A DNA stretch of 64,000 nt from Cryobacterium cryoconiti (GTDB lineage Bacteria > Actinomycetota > Actinomycetes > Actinomycetales > Microbacteriaceae). Both the position numbers and the translations under genes were made by a program. Within the stretch, counting starts at the first letter, position 1. Each line of letters opens with the position of its first letter. The notes under the pieces were generated by a model, which was not told the origin of the DNA, did not search any database, and saw only the letters and a program-made list of their open reading frames with translations. This document shows positions 19,561 to 29,615 of this stretch, one piece after another. The stretch is taken from positions 1-64,000 of the forward strand of contig NZ_SOHA01000041.1 in assembly GCF_004403065.1 (NCBI RefSeq). The letters run 5' to 3'.

Positions 19561-20361
19561 TCAGCTGCGCTGCGCGAAAGCACTTTCGTACAGGCAAACA
19601 CTGGCGGCCGTGGCCAGGTTCATCGATTCGGCGTGACCGTAGATGGGCACCGAAATGGACCGGTCGACCAGGGCGAGGTCCTCGTCGGTGAGGCCGCGGG
19701 CCTCGTTGCCGAACAACCACGCTGTCGGCGCGACCAGGAGCCCCTCCGTGCGGGCGGCGAGAAGGTCCGTGCCCTTGACGTCGGCGGCGAAGATCTGCAG
19801 GCCGGCGAACCGGGCCCGCTCGCGCACGTCGGACAGCGTGGCGCTGACGGCGACGGGAAGGTGGAAGATGGACCCGGTCGAGGAACGCACGACCTTCGGG
19901 TTGTAGAGGTCCACGCTGCGGCCGGTGAGGATCACGGCGTCGGCGCCCGCGGCATCCGCCGCACGGATGATGGTGCCGGCGTTGCCGGGGTCGCGCACCT
20001 CTTCGAGGATGGCGATGAGCTTCGGCTCGCCCGCGAAGATGTCCTTGACGGAGGTCGGGAACTGGCGGCACACCGCGACGAAGCCCTGGGGCGTGACGGT
20101 GTCGGCCATGGTTTCGAGCACCTGCTCGGTGACGAATTCGAGGTCGGCACCCACCTCTTGCGCAACCTGCGCGATTTCGGGGTGACGCTCGAGGGCGGTG
20201 GGGGTCACGAACAGTTCGACGACGAGTTCGGGTCGGAAGTTCAGGGCTTCGGAGACGGCCTGGGGGCCTTCCAGCAGGAACAGCCCCGTCTCAGAGCGAG
20301 CGGCTCGATTCGCCAGTTTCGCGACAGCCCGCACACGCGGAGAACGGGGATTATCTAACAT
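19561..20361 (-). CDS. TrmH/SpoU-family rRNA 2'-O-methyltransferase
   Basis: The 266-aa SPOUT-class methyltransferase probably modifies a ribose in 23S rRNA. It has an N-terminal substrate-binding domain (~1-95) and the SPOUT core with EEVRDPGNAGTIIRAADA, LFGNEARGL and the C-terminal SMNLATAASVCLYE knot motif. It follows rplT, the usual actinobacterial neighbour. The exact target nucleotide cannot be read from the sequence. TAAGCT lies 6 nt before ATG, so it is likely leaderless. Confidence 0.93.
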   Translation of the reverse strand: MLDNPRSPRVRAVAKLANRAARSETGLFLLEGPQAVSEALNFRPELVVELFVTPTALERHPEIAQVAQEVGADLEFVTEQVLETMADTVTPQGFVAVCRQFPTSVKDIFAGEPKLIAILEEVRDPGNAGTIIRAADAAGADAVILTGRSVDLYNPKVVRSSTGSIFHLPVAVSATLSDVRERARFAGLQIFAADVKGTDLLAARTEGLLVAPTAWLFGNEARGLTDEDLALVDRSISVPIYGHAESMNLATAASVCLYESAFAQRS

Positions 20362-20373
20362 GCCTCCAGCTTA
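20359..20373 (-). promoter_or_regulatory. Leaderless-type -10 of the TrmH-family gene
   Basis: TAAGCT (20373 to 20368), then GGAGGC, then ATG 20361. The GGAGGC abuts the start codon, too close to serve as a Shine-Dalgarno site. Confidence 0.45.
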
Positions 20374-20420
20374 CTTGCCGAGGCCGCACCCGGGGCGCTC
20401 TGGCAGGCGCACTGGCACGC

Positions 20421-20452
20421 AAAACGGGAGCGGGCGCTGGGCCCGCTCCCGT
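20421..20452 (-). terminator. Intrinsic terminator of infC-rpmI-rplT
   Basis: On the minus strand a 12-bp stem (ACGGGAGCGGGC arms, 20424-20435 and 20441-20452) with a 5-nt loop is followed by TTTT. It lies 36 bp after the rplT stop and is the clearest rho-independent terminator in the window. Confidence 0.9.
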
Positions 20453-20487
20453 GAAGAGTGCGTGATGGTGCCGGTGCCGGCGGAAAG

Positions 20488-20874
20488 CTACGCGGCGACC
20501 TTGGGTGCCGACGTGTCGGCGGGCAGTGCTGCCTTGGCGCTCTCGACGATGGCCGCGAACGTGGCGGGCTCGTTGACGGCCAGCTCGGCCAGCATGCGAC
20601 GGTCGACCTGGATGCCGGCCAGGGCGAGGCCCTGGATCAGACGGTTGTAGGTCAGGCCGTTCGCACGGGACGCAGCGTTGATCCGCTGGATCCACAGGCG
20701 ACGGAAGTCACCCTTGCGTGCACGACGGTCACGGTAGCTGTAGGTGAAGGAGTGAGTCAGCTGCTCCTTGGCCTTGGTCACCAGACGCGAGCGCTGGCCG
20801 CGGTAGCCCTTGGCGCGTTCGAGAATTACGCGACGACTCTTGTGGGCGTTGACGGCCCTCTTTACTCTTGCCAT
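20488..20874 (-). CDS. rplT: 50S ribosomal protein L20
   Basis: The 128-aa basic protein binds 23S rRNA early in 50S assembly. The N-terminal [15 protein letters not shown] and the GYRGQRSRL and [21 protein letters not shown] motifs are diagnostic. It ends the infC-rpmI-rplT operon. In other bacteria L20 represses this operon through the leader. Confidence 0.98.
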   Translation of the reverse strand: MARVKRAVNAHKSRRVILERAKGYRGQRSRLVTKAKEQLTHSFTYSYRDRRARKGDFRRLWIQRINAASRANGLTYNRLIQGLALAGIQVDRRMLAELAVNEPATFAAIVESAKAALPADTSAPKVAA

Positions 20875-20901
20875 TTTCTTAGTTCCTTACGGGGTACGGG
20901 T

Positions 20902-21088
20902 CTAGCGACCGAGAAGCTTCTTGATGACCTTGGTGTCGGCCTTGGCCAGCACCTGGTCGTGGTTCAGGCGGGACTTGCGCTGGGTGCTCTTGACCTCGAG
21001 GTTGTGGCGCAGGCCGGCCTGCTGCTTCATGATCTTGCCGGAACCGGTGACCTTGAAACGTTTCTTCGTCCCGGAGTGGGTCTTCATC

Positions 21089-21096
<8 letters not shown>
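20902..21096 (-). CDS. rpmI: 50S ribosomal protein L35
   Basis: The 64-aa basic protein [20 protein letters not shown] is a textbook L35. The start overlaps the infC 3' end by 8 bp and has a GGAGG ribosome-binding site within infC. A longer in-frame reading that begins inside infC is not the real start. Confidence 0.97.
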
Positions 21097-21715
<619 letters not shown>

Positions 21716-22001
21716 GCGTCTCTCCTCTTCTCATGCATCGTGGCTACAGCCAGGTGACGGATGTCGCCCGGAGACGAAGAGAGGAAGATCGCGTCTGGAT
21801 TGCCGAGGATTTCTCCTCGTACATCACAGACGACACCCTGTCTACCTTCACGAACCGGACTCCTGTCGGAGTCCAGCGCCGCGAAGGCGGAGTGCAACTA
21901 CCCGGTAACCTTGATGAAGCGGTATGCGCGGGTGGGAGATTATCCACTTTCGTACCGAGACTTGCATCTCGGAGCCCGGACGAGTCTAACAGAGGAATGC
22001 A
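21716..22001 (-). promoter_or_regulatory. infC leader region
   Basis: The 286-bp gap upstream of infC contains three clear minus-strand hairpins: CCGAGA/TCTCGG near 21955-21975, GGACTCC/GGAGTCC near 21860-21880, and CGAGGA/TCCTCG near 21800-21820. Leaders upstream of infC operons commonly carry L20 or IF-3 feedback. No known leader family could be assigned. A short reading frame of 85 codons crosses it but overlaps infC and looks spurious. Confidence 0.45.
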
Positions 22002-22349
22002 GTGAGCAATAGCAACGACCAGGATGCCGCCCAGGCGACACGCGATATCGCCGATGTGCCGGCCGTGGAGATCATCACGACGGCCTCCGTCCACCTGATG
22101 AGCGCCGCCGCGGTCAAGGTCGGCCTCGCCGACGACCCGGACAACCAGATCGACCTGGACGAGGCGCGCAAGCTGATCACGGCCCTGGCCGGACTGATCA
22201 CCGCCGCCGCCCCGGACATCGCCGACATGCATGCGCGCAGCCTCCGCGACGGCCTGCGGTCGCTGCAGCTGGCGTTCCGCGAGGCCTCGGCCATCCCCGA
22301 CGCGATCGGCCAGGGCCCGGGCGAGAAGTTCACCGGCCCGGTCAACTAG
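22002..22349 (+). CDS. DUF1844 family protein
   Basis: The 115-aa acidic protein of unknown function is found next to infC in most actinobacteria. Its conserved start (VEIITTASVHLMSAAAVKVGL) is followed by an ALAGLITAA helix and a C-terminal conserved LRDGLRSLQLAFREAS segment. GTG start with an AGAGGAA ribosome-binding site. Divergent from infC. Confidence 0.88.
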   Translation: MSNSNDQDAAQATRDIADVPAVEIITTASVHLMSAAAVKVGLADDPDNQIDLDEARKLITALAGLITAAAPDIADMHARSLRDGLRSLQLAFREASAIPDAIGQGPGEKFTGPVN

Positions 22350-22361
22350 CCCCCCTCACTC

Positions 22362-22441
22362 AGAAACCCGGCGAACCGACAGCTTGGGGGGGGTGCGGAT
22401 GTCACCGCACCCCCCTTTTCTTGTCGGTTCGGCGGGTTTCT
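22362..22441. terminator. Nested inverted repeat / terminator between convergent genes
   Basis: An inner stem GGGGGGTGCGG / CCGCACCCCCC (22388-22398, 22405-22415) followed by TTTTCTT is a strong plus-strand terminator for the DUF1844 gene. It is enclosed by an outer 20-bp inverted repeat (22362-22381 and 22422-22441) with one mismatch that reaches the nei stop codon, so the whole can form an 80-nt hairpin from either strand. Confidence 0.85.
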
Positions 22442-23221
22442 TCAGGTCTGGCATCGGGGGCACCAGGCGGTCACCCGCAGCTCGAGGTCCGAGCGGCCGA
22501 GGAGTCCGCGCTGGATGGTGCTGCCGCAGCGCCGGCAGGGCTGGCCGGCACGGCCGAAGACCCAGCTCTGCATGCCCCGGCGGCCGTTGCCGGTCGTGAT
22601 CCGGTCCGTCCGGTCGCGGTTCGCCAGGATCAGGCGACGGGCCAGGGCCACCAGCCCCGGCACATCCGTCACCTCGCCGACCGGTCGGGTCGGCAGCAGG
22701 CCGCGCAGGAAGCACAGTTCGGTGACGTACTCGTTGCCGAGTCCGGCCAGATTGCCCTGGTCGGCCAGCGCGACGGCGACGGGCCGGTCGGGCCGGCTCT
22801 CGACGCGCCGAACCGCCTCCTCCGCGTGCCAGTCAGGGCCGAGCAGGTCAGGCCCGAGGTAGTCCAGCAGACCGGCCTCGGCGGAGATCGGCACCACCTC
22901 GAGAAGCCCGAGCTCGAAGCCCACCGCAACCCACTCCGCCGTCTCGAGCACGATGCGGGCCTGGAATGCGGGGCGGCGCCACGCGCTCCCCGGGCGGTAG
23001 ACGTGCCACGACCCCTCCATCTTCAGATGCGAGTGGATGCTGGCCTCCCCCACGCGCATCAGCAGATGCTTGCCGCGGCTGAGAACCTCGTGCACGGTCT
23101 CCCCGGTCAGGTCGACGGTGGCGAAGGCCGGCACCCGCACATCGCAGCGGGTGAGCCGGCCACCGGCGAGGGCTCGGTGGAGGTTCTGGGCGCTGCGGTA
23201 GACGGTGTCGCCCTCAGGCAT
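22442..23221 (-). CDS. nei: Endonuclease VIII-like DNA glycosylase (Fpg/Nei family)
   Basis: This bifunctional base-excision glycosylase/AP-lyase acts on oxidised bases. The 259-aa protein begins MPEGDTVYR, with catalytic Pro2-Glu3 and the Nei rather than Fpg N-terminus. It contains HLKMEGSW, the H2TH segment around LADQGNLAGLGNEYVTE, and a C-terminal zinc finger CRRC...CPRC. It starts 8 nt after lhr, the same operon arrangement as mycobacterial lhr-nei2. Confidence 0.93.
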   Translation of the reverse strand: MPEGDTVYRSAQNLHRALAGGRLTRCDVRVPAFATVDLTGETVHEVLSRGKHLLMRVGEASIHSHLKMEGSWHVYRPGSAWRRPAFQARIVLETAEWVAVGFELGLLEVVPISAEAGLLDYLGPDLLGPDWHAEEAVRRVESRPDRPVAVALADQGNLAGLGNEYVTELCFLRGLLPTRPVGEVTDVPGLVALARRLILANRDRTDRITTGNGRRGMQSWVFGRAGQPCRRCGSTIQRGLLGRSDLELRVTAWCPRCQT

Positions 23222-23229
23222 GGCGGTTC

Positions 23230-26200
23230 TCAAGCATGCAGTTTCAGCCCCCGCGGGGTGACGTCGAAGCCGGCCGCCTGCAGGGCGGTGCCCACCGGGG
23301 TTCCGATCACGAACACCCCGTTGACGGTTTCCACGCCGATCTTCGCGACCCGCCCGGCGGTGACCGTGCGGGCGAGGGACGCGGCGGCGGCGGTCACCAC
23401 GGCATCCGTTTCGGCGGCCGGTTCCGCACCTCCGTCCGGCGCGGCCGGGTCGGCTGCCACGTCGAAGGCGAGCACGGTCTTGCCGCCGCGCTCGACGTAG
23501 AGCACCAACGCGCCGTCGACGAGCACGACCAGCGCACCGGCCTTGCGCCCCGGGCGGTGCCCGGTTCCGGTCGGCAGCGGCGGCCAGGGCAGCACGGAGC
23601 CGTACGGGTTGGCCGGGTCGGTGGCGGCCAGGGTGACGGCGGCGTGCTGCGCATGCTGCCCCTCGGCCACGAAGGACCGCAGCCGGTCGATCGTGCCGAC
23701 CGTGGCGAACTGGGCGGCGCCGAGCCCCTCGATGAAGTAGCCGCGCCGGCACCGGCCCATCTCCTCGAAGCCGCTGAGGGTGCGGTAGGCGAGCGCGAAC
23801 CCGCCGGTCACGCCCTCACCCATCACCGCGCCGCGCGTGACGACGCCGTAGCGTTCAAGCAACGTCTCGCCGAGGGCGTGCGCCCGCCGGGTGGGTGAGT
23901 CGTCGGCGACGGGCACGATCGACCAGCGGCCGGACACGGTGGGCGGCCCGGTGCGGGAGGGCAGGGTGCCCCGCGCCGGGATCCGCCCGCCGTGCAAGCG
24001 TGCCCGCGGGGCCGGCCGGCGGGTGCTGTGCGCCGCACGCCCGCCGGAGAGCAGGGCGCGCACGGGGGCGAACGTGTCGTTGCCCACCAACCCCGCCCAG
24101 ACCAGGTCCCAGAGGGCGGCGGCAAGGGCGGCGTCGTCCTGGCTGCCGACGGCATCCGCCAGCTGCCGGAAGAAGAACCCTCCCCCACCGGCCAGGGTCG
24201 ACAGGATCTCCTGCTGCAGCGCCGTGGTCTCCAACGGGGTGGGCAGCGGCAGGGTGAGCGGCGCTGTGTCGCGCAGGTGCAGGCTGACCCAGCCGTCGTT
24301 GCCGGCCAGCGTGCCGGCGCCTGCCCAGAGCACCTCGCCCGTATTGGTGAGCTCGTCGAGCAGGGCCGGCCGGTAGTCGGAGACGCGGGACGGCAGCACG
24401 AGGCTCTCCCAGGCCGACGCGGGAATGCGCGCGCCCTCCAACTGCTCGATGACGGATGCGACGCCGTCGATTCCGCGCAGGCGCCCGCCCACGTGCTGCC
24501 AGGCCGGCAGGAACCGGCCCATGGTGACCTGGTCGACCGGCTCCACCTCGTGCCGGAGCGCGGCCAGGGACCGACGGCGGAGGCGCCGCAGAACCTCGGC
24601 GTCGCACCACTCCGGCCCGGACCCGTGCGGACGGAATTCGCCCTCCATGAGGCGGCGGGCTCCGCCGAGGCGTCGGAGGGCGACAAGGGCGACCGCCGGG
24701 CCGAGTCCGAACCGCGCGGCCACCTCGGCGAGGGTGAACGGCCCGTGGGTGCGGGCGTAGCGGCTGATCAAGTCGCCGAGCGGGTCGGGCACCGGCTCGG
24801 TGAACACCGCCGGAACCCCCTGCGGCAGGGGAACCCCGAGCGCGTCACGGAGCCGGGCGGAGTCTTCGATGGCCGCCCACCACTGCTGGCCGGCGAATCC
24901 GACCGAGATGATGCGGCGGGTGCCGACAAGGACCTGCAGGCCCTCGGCTGCTCCCGGGGCAACGGCCGGGTCGAGGCGGGCGGCCACCTCCGCCTCGGTG
25001 AGCGGTCCGAGGCCGCGGAGCAGGTCGGCGATGCCTTCCACGCCGCGCGCCTTCCGATCGGGGGCGAGCCGTTGCAGTTCCAGGTCGGTCTGTTCGATCA
25101 CGGCCGGGTCGAGCAGCTCCCGCAGCTCCACCCGGCCGAGGAGCTCCGCCAGCAGGCTGGAGTCGAGCGAGAGCGCGGTGGCGCGTCGCTCGGCGAGCGG
25201 GGAATCCCCCTCGTACATAAACGCGGCCACGTAGCCGAAGAGGAGGGTGCTCGCGAAGGGGCTGGCGGCATCCGTCTGGGTCTCGACCAGGCGCAGTGCC
25301 CGACTGTCGATGCGGCGGGTGAGGGCCAGCAGCGCGGGCAGATCGTAGACGTCCTGCAGGCACTCGCGCACGGTCTCGAGAATGATCGGGAAGGTGGGGA
25401 AGGCGCGGGCCACGTCGAGCAGTTGGGCGGCCTTCTGCCGCTGCTGCCACAACGGCGACCGGCGACCCGGGTTGTAGCGCGGGAGCAGCAGGGCCCGGGC
25501 GGCGCACTCGCGGAACCGTGCGGCGAACAGAGCCGATCCGCCGACCTCGTCGGTGACCAGCTGTTCGAGCTCGGCCGGGTCGAAAACGAAGAGGGAGCTG
25601 CCGGGCGGGTCGGACTCGGTGTCGGGGATGCGAACGACGATGCCGTCGTCGCTGGCGACGCAGGCCCCGTCGAGCCCGTAGCGCTCCCGCACGCGGGCAC
25701 CGACGGCCAGGGCCCAGGGGGCGTGCACCTGCAGCCCGAACGGGGAGTGCAGCACCACCCGCCAGTCGCCGAGTTCGTCACGGAAGCGCTCGACGACGAG
25801 GGTGTGATCCGTCGGAAGGTGGCCGGTCGCGGCGCGCTGCTCCGCCAGGAAGGCCAGCAGGTTGTTGCCGGCCCGCTCGTCGAGGCCGCCGGTCCGGCAG
25901 CGAATCCGCGCCTCGTCGGCGGGGAGCGCCGACAGCTCCCGCAGGAACGCCCCGATCGCCTCGCCGAGCTCGGCCGGCCGCCCCAGGCCGTCGCCCTTCC
26001 AGAACGGCAGCCGCCCCGGCTCGCCGAACGCGGGGAGCACGAGCACCCGGTCGTGTGTGATCTCCTGGATGCGCCAGCTGGTCGTGCCGAGGGCGAAGAC
26101 GTCGCCGACCCGGGACTCGTAGACCATCTCTTCGTCGAGTTCTCCGACCCGGCGGCCGGTGGTCTCGTCGCCGCCGACCATGAAGACGCCGAACAGGCCT

Positions 26201-27876
26201 CGGTCGGGGATGGTGCCGCCGCTGGTCACGGCCAGACGCTGGGCGCCGGGACGGCCCGTGAGGATGCCGGTGTCCCGGTCCCAGACGATGCGCGGGCGCA
26301 GTTCGGCGAACTGGTCGGACGGGTACCGGCCGGCGAGCAGGTCGAGGGTGGCCTCGTAGGCAGACCGCGGGAGCGAGTGGAAGGGCGCGGCGCGGCGGAC
26401 GGTGTCGAACCATTCCTCGGCGTGGATGGGTTCCAGGGCGGTGGCTGCCACGGTCTGCTGGGCGAGGATGTCGAGCGGGTTGGACGGCACCTGGAGCGAT
26501 TCGATCAGGCCGGCGGCCATGCGCTCGGCGGCGACGGCCGCATGGATGAGATCGGCCCGGTGCTTGGGGAAGATCACGCCGCGGGAGACCTCGCCCACCT
26601 GGTGCCCGGCCCGGCCGATGCGTTGCAGTCCGCTCGCCACCGACGGCGGGGACTCCACCTGCACGACCAGGTCGACGGCGCCCATGTCGATGCCGAGCTC
26701 CAGGCTGGACGTGGCCACCACGCACCGCAGACGCCCGGCTTTGAGGTCGTCTTCGATCAGGGCCCGCTGCTCCTTGCTCACGGAGCCGTGGTGGGCTCGG
26801 GCGAGCAGCGGCTCGGCTCCGTCGCTGTGGCCGCTCGCGCCCATGAGGGCGGCCGGCGCGCGGGACGCCGTTGCGCCGGCCGGCACCAGCGCCGGCTCCA
26901 GGGCATCTTCCAGGCGCTGTGCATAGATCTCGTTGAAGCGAGCGGTGAGGCGTTCGGCCAGCCGGCGGGAGTTCGCGAAGACGATCGAGGAGGTGTGCGC
27001 CAGCACCTCGTCAACGATGGCCTCCTCCACATGCGGCCAGATGGATCCGGTCTGCGGGGCGGCCGCGGCCGTGGCCCCCTCCCGCACCGGCACCGGGCCG
27101 ACCTGGCTCATATCGTCGACGGGTACGACCACGCTGAGGTCGAATCGTTTCGTCGACACCGGCGCCACGATCTCCACGGCCGCGGATCCGCCGAGGAACC
27201 GGGCGACCTCGGCCGCCGGTCGCACGGTGGCCGACAGCCCGATGCGCTGCGCCGGATGCTCCAGCAGGTCGTCGAGGCGTTCCAGGGAGACGGCCAGGTG
27301 CGCGCCGCGCTTGCTCGCCGCGACCGCGTGCACCTCGTCGATGATGACCGTGTCGACGCCGCGCAGGGATTCGCGCGCGGCCGAGGTGAGCATGAGGAAC
27401 AGCGATTCGGGGGTCGTGATGAGGATGTCCGGCGGTGTTTTGACCAGGCTGCGGCGCTCGGCGGCCGGGGTGTCCCCCGACCGCACCCCGACGGTCACCT
27501 GAGGAGGTGCGAATCCGAGTCTCTCGGCAGCCTGGACGATGCCCACCAGTGGCGCACGCAGGTTGCGTTCCACGTCGACGCCGAGCGCCTTGAGCGGCGA
27601 GATGTAGAGCACGCGGGTGCGCGGGGGTGCCGGAACCGCTGCCGGTGGCGCCGCCGCTGCGTTGGACGGGGCTGCGGAGGGCGCTGCCGCCAGGCGATCG
27701 ATGGCCCAGAGAAACGCGGCGAGCGTCTTGCCGGACCCGGTGGGAGCCACGACCAGCGCGTGGGCGCCGCGGGAGATCGCATCCCACGCCCCGAGCTGCG
27801 CCTCGGTGGGTGCGGCGAAGGCCTGCGCGAACCAGGCCCGGGTCGCCGGTGTGAATCGGTGCAGAACCTCGTTCAT
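23230..27876 (-). CDS. lhr: Large ATP-dependent DNA helicase Lhr
   Basis: This SF2 3'-5' helicase has a role in DNA repair, and its mycobacterial homologue is induced by damage. The 1548-aa protein has Walker A PTGSGKT (~47), DEVH box (~180), motif VI QRIGRAGHQ, a winged-helix domain and the long Lhr C-terminal domain, matching the family's ~1500-aa length. ATG 27876 (MNEVLHRFTPATRAWF) was preferred over an in-frame start 12 codons upstream. nei follows directly. Codon use and GC match the neighbours. Confidence 0.95.
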   Translation of the reverse strand: MNEVLHRFTPATRAWFAQAFAAPTEAQLGAWDAISRGAHALVVAPTGSGKTLAAFLWAIDRLAAAPSAAPSNAAAAPPAAVPAPPRTRVLYISPLKALGVDVERNLRAPLVGIVQAAERLGFAPPQVTVGVRSGDTPAAERRSLVKTPPDILITTPESLFLMLTSAARESLRGVDTVIIDEVHAVAASKRGAHLAVSLERLDDLLEHPAQRIGLSATVRPAAEVARFLGGSAAVEIVAPVSTKRFDLSVVVPVDDMSQVGPVPVREGATAAAAPQTGSIWPHVEEAIVDEVLAHTSSIVFANSRRLAERLTARFNEIYAQRLEDALEPALVPAGATASRAPAALMGASGHSDGAEPLLARAHHGSVSKEQRALIEDDLKAGRLRCVVATSSLELGIDMGAVDLVVQVESPPSVASGLQRIGRAGHQVGEVSRGVIFPKHRADLIHAAVAAERMAAGLIESLQVPSNPLDILAQQTVAATALEPIHAEEWFDTVRRAAPFHSLPRSAYEATLDLLAGRYPSDQFAELRPRIVWDRDTGILTGRPGAQRLAVTSGGTIPDRGLFGVFMVGGDETTGRRVGELDEEMVYESRVGDVFALGTTSWRIQEITHDRVLVLPAFGEPGRLPFWKGDGLGRPAELGEAIGAFLRELSALPADEARIRCRTGGLDERAGNNLLAFLAEQRAATGHLPTDHTLVVERFRDELGDWRVVLHSPFGLQVHAPWALAVGARVRERYGLDGACVASDDGIVVRIPDTESDPPGSSLFVFDPAELEQLVTDEVGGSALFAARFRECAARALLLPRYNPGRRSPLWQQRQKAAQLLDVARAFPTFPIILETVRECLQDVYDLPALLALTRRIDSRALRLVETQTDAASPFASTLLFGYVAAFMYEGDSPLAERRATALSLDSSLLAELLGRVELRELLDPAVIEQTDLELQRLAPDRKARGVEGIADLLRGLGPLTEAEVAARLDPAVAPGAAEGLQVLVGTRRIISVGFAGQQWWAAIEDSARLRDALGVPLPQGVPAVFTEPVPDPLGDLISRYARTHGPFTLAEVAARFGLGPAVALVALRRLGGARRLMEGEFRPHGSGPEWCDAEVLRRLRRRSLAALRHEVEPVDQVTMGRFLPAWQHVGGRLRGIDGVASVIEQLEGARIPASAWESLVLPSRVSDYRPALLDELTNTGEVLWAGAGTLAGNDGWVSLHLRDTAPLTLPLPTPLETTALQQEILSTLAGGGGFFFRQLADAVGSQDDAALAAALWDLVWAGLVGNDTFAPVRALLSGGRAAHSTRRPAPRARLHGGRIPARGTLPSRTGPPTVSGRWSIVPVADDSPTRRAHALGETLLERYGVVTRGAVMGEGVTGGFALAYRTLSGFEEMGRCRRGYFIEGLGAAQFATVGTIDRLRSFVAEGQHAQHAAVTLAATDPANPYGSVLPWPPLPTGTGHRPGRKAGALVVLVDGALVLYVERGGKTVLAFDVAADPAAPDGGAEPAAETDAVVTAAAASLARTVTAGRVAKIGVETVNGVFVIGTPVGTALQAAGFDVTPRGLKLHA

Positions 27877-27925
27877 GTGTCCATCCTCGCCGATACGTCT
27901 GACATCACCCACCGCGCCCGCTCGA

Positions 27926-28008
27926 ACAAATTCGACGGAGATTTCGAGTCAAACACGCGATTTTGACCACAAACGGGGCGTTTTGGGCAAAATCTCCGTC
28001 GAATTCGT
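27926..28008. repeat. Intergenic inverted repeat upstream of lhr
   Basis: Perfect 16-bp arms (27929-27944 AATTCGACGGAGATTT and 27990-28005) extend to 21 bp with two mismatches and enclose a ~45-nt AT-rich loop. It lies between the sseB-like 3' end and the lhr start, with no T tract after the stem. The low GC of the loop stands out from the surroundings. Confidence 0.8.
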
Positions 28009-28029
28009 CAGGAGCACGGATGCGGCCGA

Positions 28030-28830
28030 CTACTTGGAGGCGACGAGCTGCACGGTGAGCGAGTCGACCTGCGTGGCGATCAGGTCGCTCGCCGACCAGC
28101 GGGCGGCGAGCCGGGCAAGGGTCGCGTCGAGTTCGGTGCGGGTCAGGCCGTCCACGAGTTCGAGGCGCACGACCAGTTCCGGGCCGGCGAGCCGGGCGGC
28201 CGGGTCGCCCGGGGCCAGCTCCACTCCGAGCACGCTCAGTTCGGAGGCGACGGACTCGGCGAAGGCCTCCGCGACGGGCCGGCTGGCGTAACTGGGCGTC
28301 CAGGGCAGGGACTGCGCGATGGCCCACAGGGCGGGCCGGCGCACGACGAACTCGGTCGGCGCGGTCGGGTCGAGCACGACCAGGTCGGTGTCGTCCTGGG
28401 CCGCGGCCAGCGCCACCCGGATGCCGTCGGACGGCACGGGACGAGCCTGCGTGTTCCAGGCCGACATCGCGGCAACGGAGGAGAACACCGGCAACACCGT
28501 GCGTCCGTCGGGTCCGGCGACGGTGATGATCGAGAGTTCCTGGGTCTTGTCGACGACGAGACCGGCGTCGGTGGTGCCCGAGTCGCCGAGCGCGGTGACC
28601 AGGGGGATGAGCAGACGGGCCGTGCGCAGGGCGTCGACGACCGTCTCCTCGCCTGCCTCCCGGGAGTGGAACCGGTGCAGCGCCTCGAGCAGGAACTCCG
28701 GTGCCAGCCCGTCGTCGTCGGAGTGCAGGCTGGGCGAGAACGTGCGCCCGGCCCACGGCTGCCCCGCGGAATCGCCGCCGCCGGGGCCGCCGGGCAGGCC
28801 GGTGGAGCCGAGGTTACGCGCCCGCGACAT
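28030..28830 (-). CDS. SseB family protein
   Basis: The 266-aa cytosolic protein carries an SseB N-terminal-type domain (~45-165, with the LLIPLV and [11 protein letters not shown] segments) and a less conserved C-terminal part. Function unknown. It is commonly found right after priA in actinobacteria. ATG 28830 overlaps the priA end by 17 bp; an in-frame start farther upstream lies deeper in priA and is less likely. Confidence 0.8.
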   Translation of the reverse strand: MSRARNLGSTGLPGGPGGGDSAGQPWAGRTFSPSLHSDDDGLAPEFLLEALHRFHSREAGEETVVDALRTARLLIPLVTALGDSGTTDAGLVVDKTQELSIITVAGPDGRTVLPVFSSVAAMSAWNTQARPVPSDGIRVALAAAQDDTDLVVLDPTAPTEFVVRRPALWAIAQSLPWTPSYASRPVAEAFAESVASELSVLGVELAPGDPAARLAGPELVVRLELVDGLTRTELDATLARLAARWSASDLIATQVDSLTVQLVASK

Positions 28831-29560
28831 CCAGCGCCTCGCCCAGGGTGAACGCCCCCGCGTAGAGGGCCTTGCCGACAATGGCACCCTCGAGGCCGAG
28901 CGGCACCAGTTCGCGCAGCGCGCGGAGGTCGTCGAGGCTGGAGATGCCGCCGGAGGCGACGACCGGGCGGTCGGTGCGCTCCATCACCTGGCGGAGCAGG
29001 TCGATGTTCGGGCCCTGCAGTGTGCCGTCCTTGGTCACGTCGGTGACGACGTAGCGGGAGCAGCCCGCCTCTTCGAGGCGGGCGAGCACCTGCCAGAGGT
29101 CGCCGCCCTCCTTGGTCCAGCCGCGGGCGGCGAGGGTCGTTCCGCGCACGTCGAGGCCGACAGCGACGGCGTCCCCGTGCCGGGCGATGACCTGGGCGGC
29201 CCACTCCGGGTCTTCCAGGGCGGCGGTGCCGAGGTTGATCCGGCTGACGCCCGCATTCAGCGCAGCGTCCAGCGACGCATCGTCGCGGATGCCGCCGGAC
29301 AGCTCGATCTTCACGCCCGTGACCTCGCGGATCACGGTGCGGATGACATCCGTGTTGTTACCGCGCCCGAACGCGGCGTCGAGGTCGACGAGGTGGATCC
29401 ACTCCGCACCCTGGCGAGCCCAGTCCCGGGCCGCGTCGACGGGGTCACCGTAGTTGGTCTCGGTACCGGCCTCACCCTGGGTCAAGCGCACGGCTTTGCC
29501 GTCGGCGACGTCGACGGCGGGCAGCAGAACGAGACGGGGGGCAGGGTTGTTCTCAGTCAT
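28814..29560 (-). CDS. priA: Phosphoribosyl isomerase HisA/PriA
   Basis: This (beta-alpha)8 barrel catalyses the ProFAR to PRFAR Amadori isomerisation in histidine synthesis. In many actinobacteria the same enzyme also performs the TrpF reaction (PriA). The 248-aa protein has catalytic Asp residues in [13 protein letters not shown] and [14 protein letters not shown] and the phosphate loops ELSGGIRD and VASGGISS. Bifunctionality is inferred from lineage; absence of trpF elsewhere in the genome cannot be seen here. Confidence 0.93.
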   Translation of the reverse strand: MTENNPAPRLVLLPAVDVADGKAVRLTQGEAGTETNYGDPVDAARDWARQGAEWIHLVDLDAAFGRGNNTDVIRTVIREVTGVKIELSGGIRDDASLDAALNAGVSRINLGTAALEDPEWAAQVIARHGDAVAVGLDVRGTTLAARGWTKEGGDLWQVLARLEEAGCSRYVVTDVTKDGTLQGPNIDLLRQVMERTDRPVVASGGISSLDDLRALRELVPLGLEGAIVGKALYAGAFTLGEALDVAGA

Positions 29561-29615
29561 GGGTGTCCTCGGTTGGGAGTGGTCGCGGCGACCGGTTCAG
29601 TCAGGAAAGGGGAAG

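Noticed and set aside
27921..27940. LexA box before lhr (CGAAC...TTCG)
   Set aside because: The half-sites are spaced by three rather than four bases in the core and the string is explained by the inverted repeat arm.
23992..27966. Very long plus-strand reading frame (over 1300 codons) opposite lhr
   Set aside because: It is antisense to the intact Lhr gene and arises from GC-rich third-position bias; its translation shows no domain, only Arg/Gly/Glu-rich low complexity.
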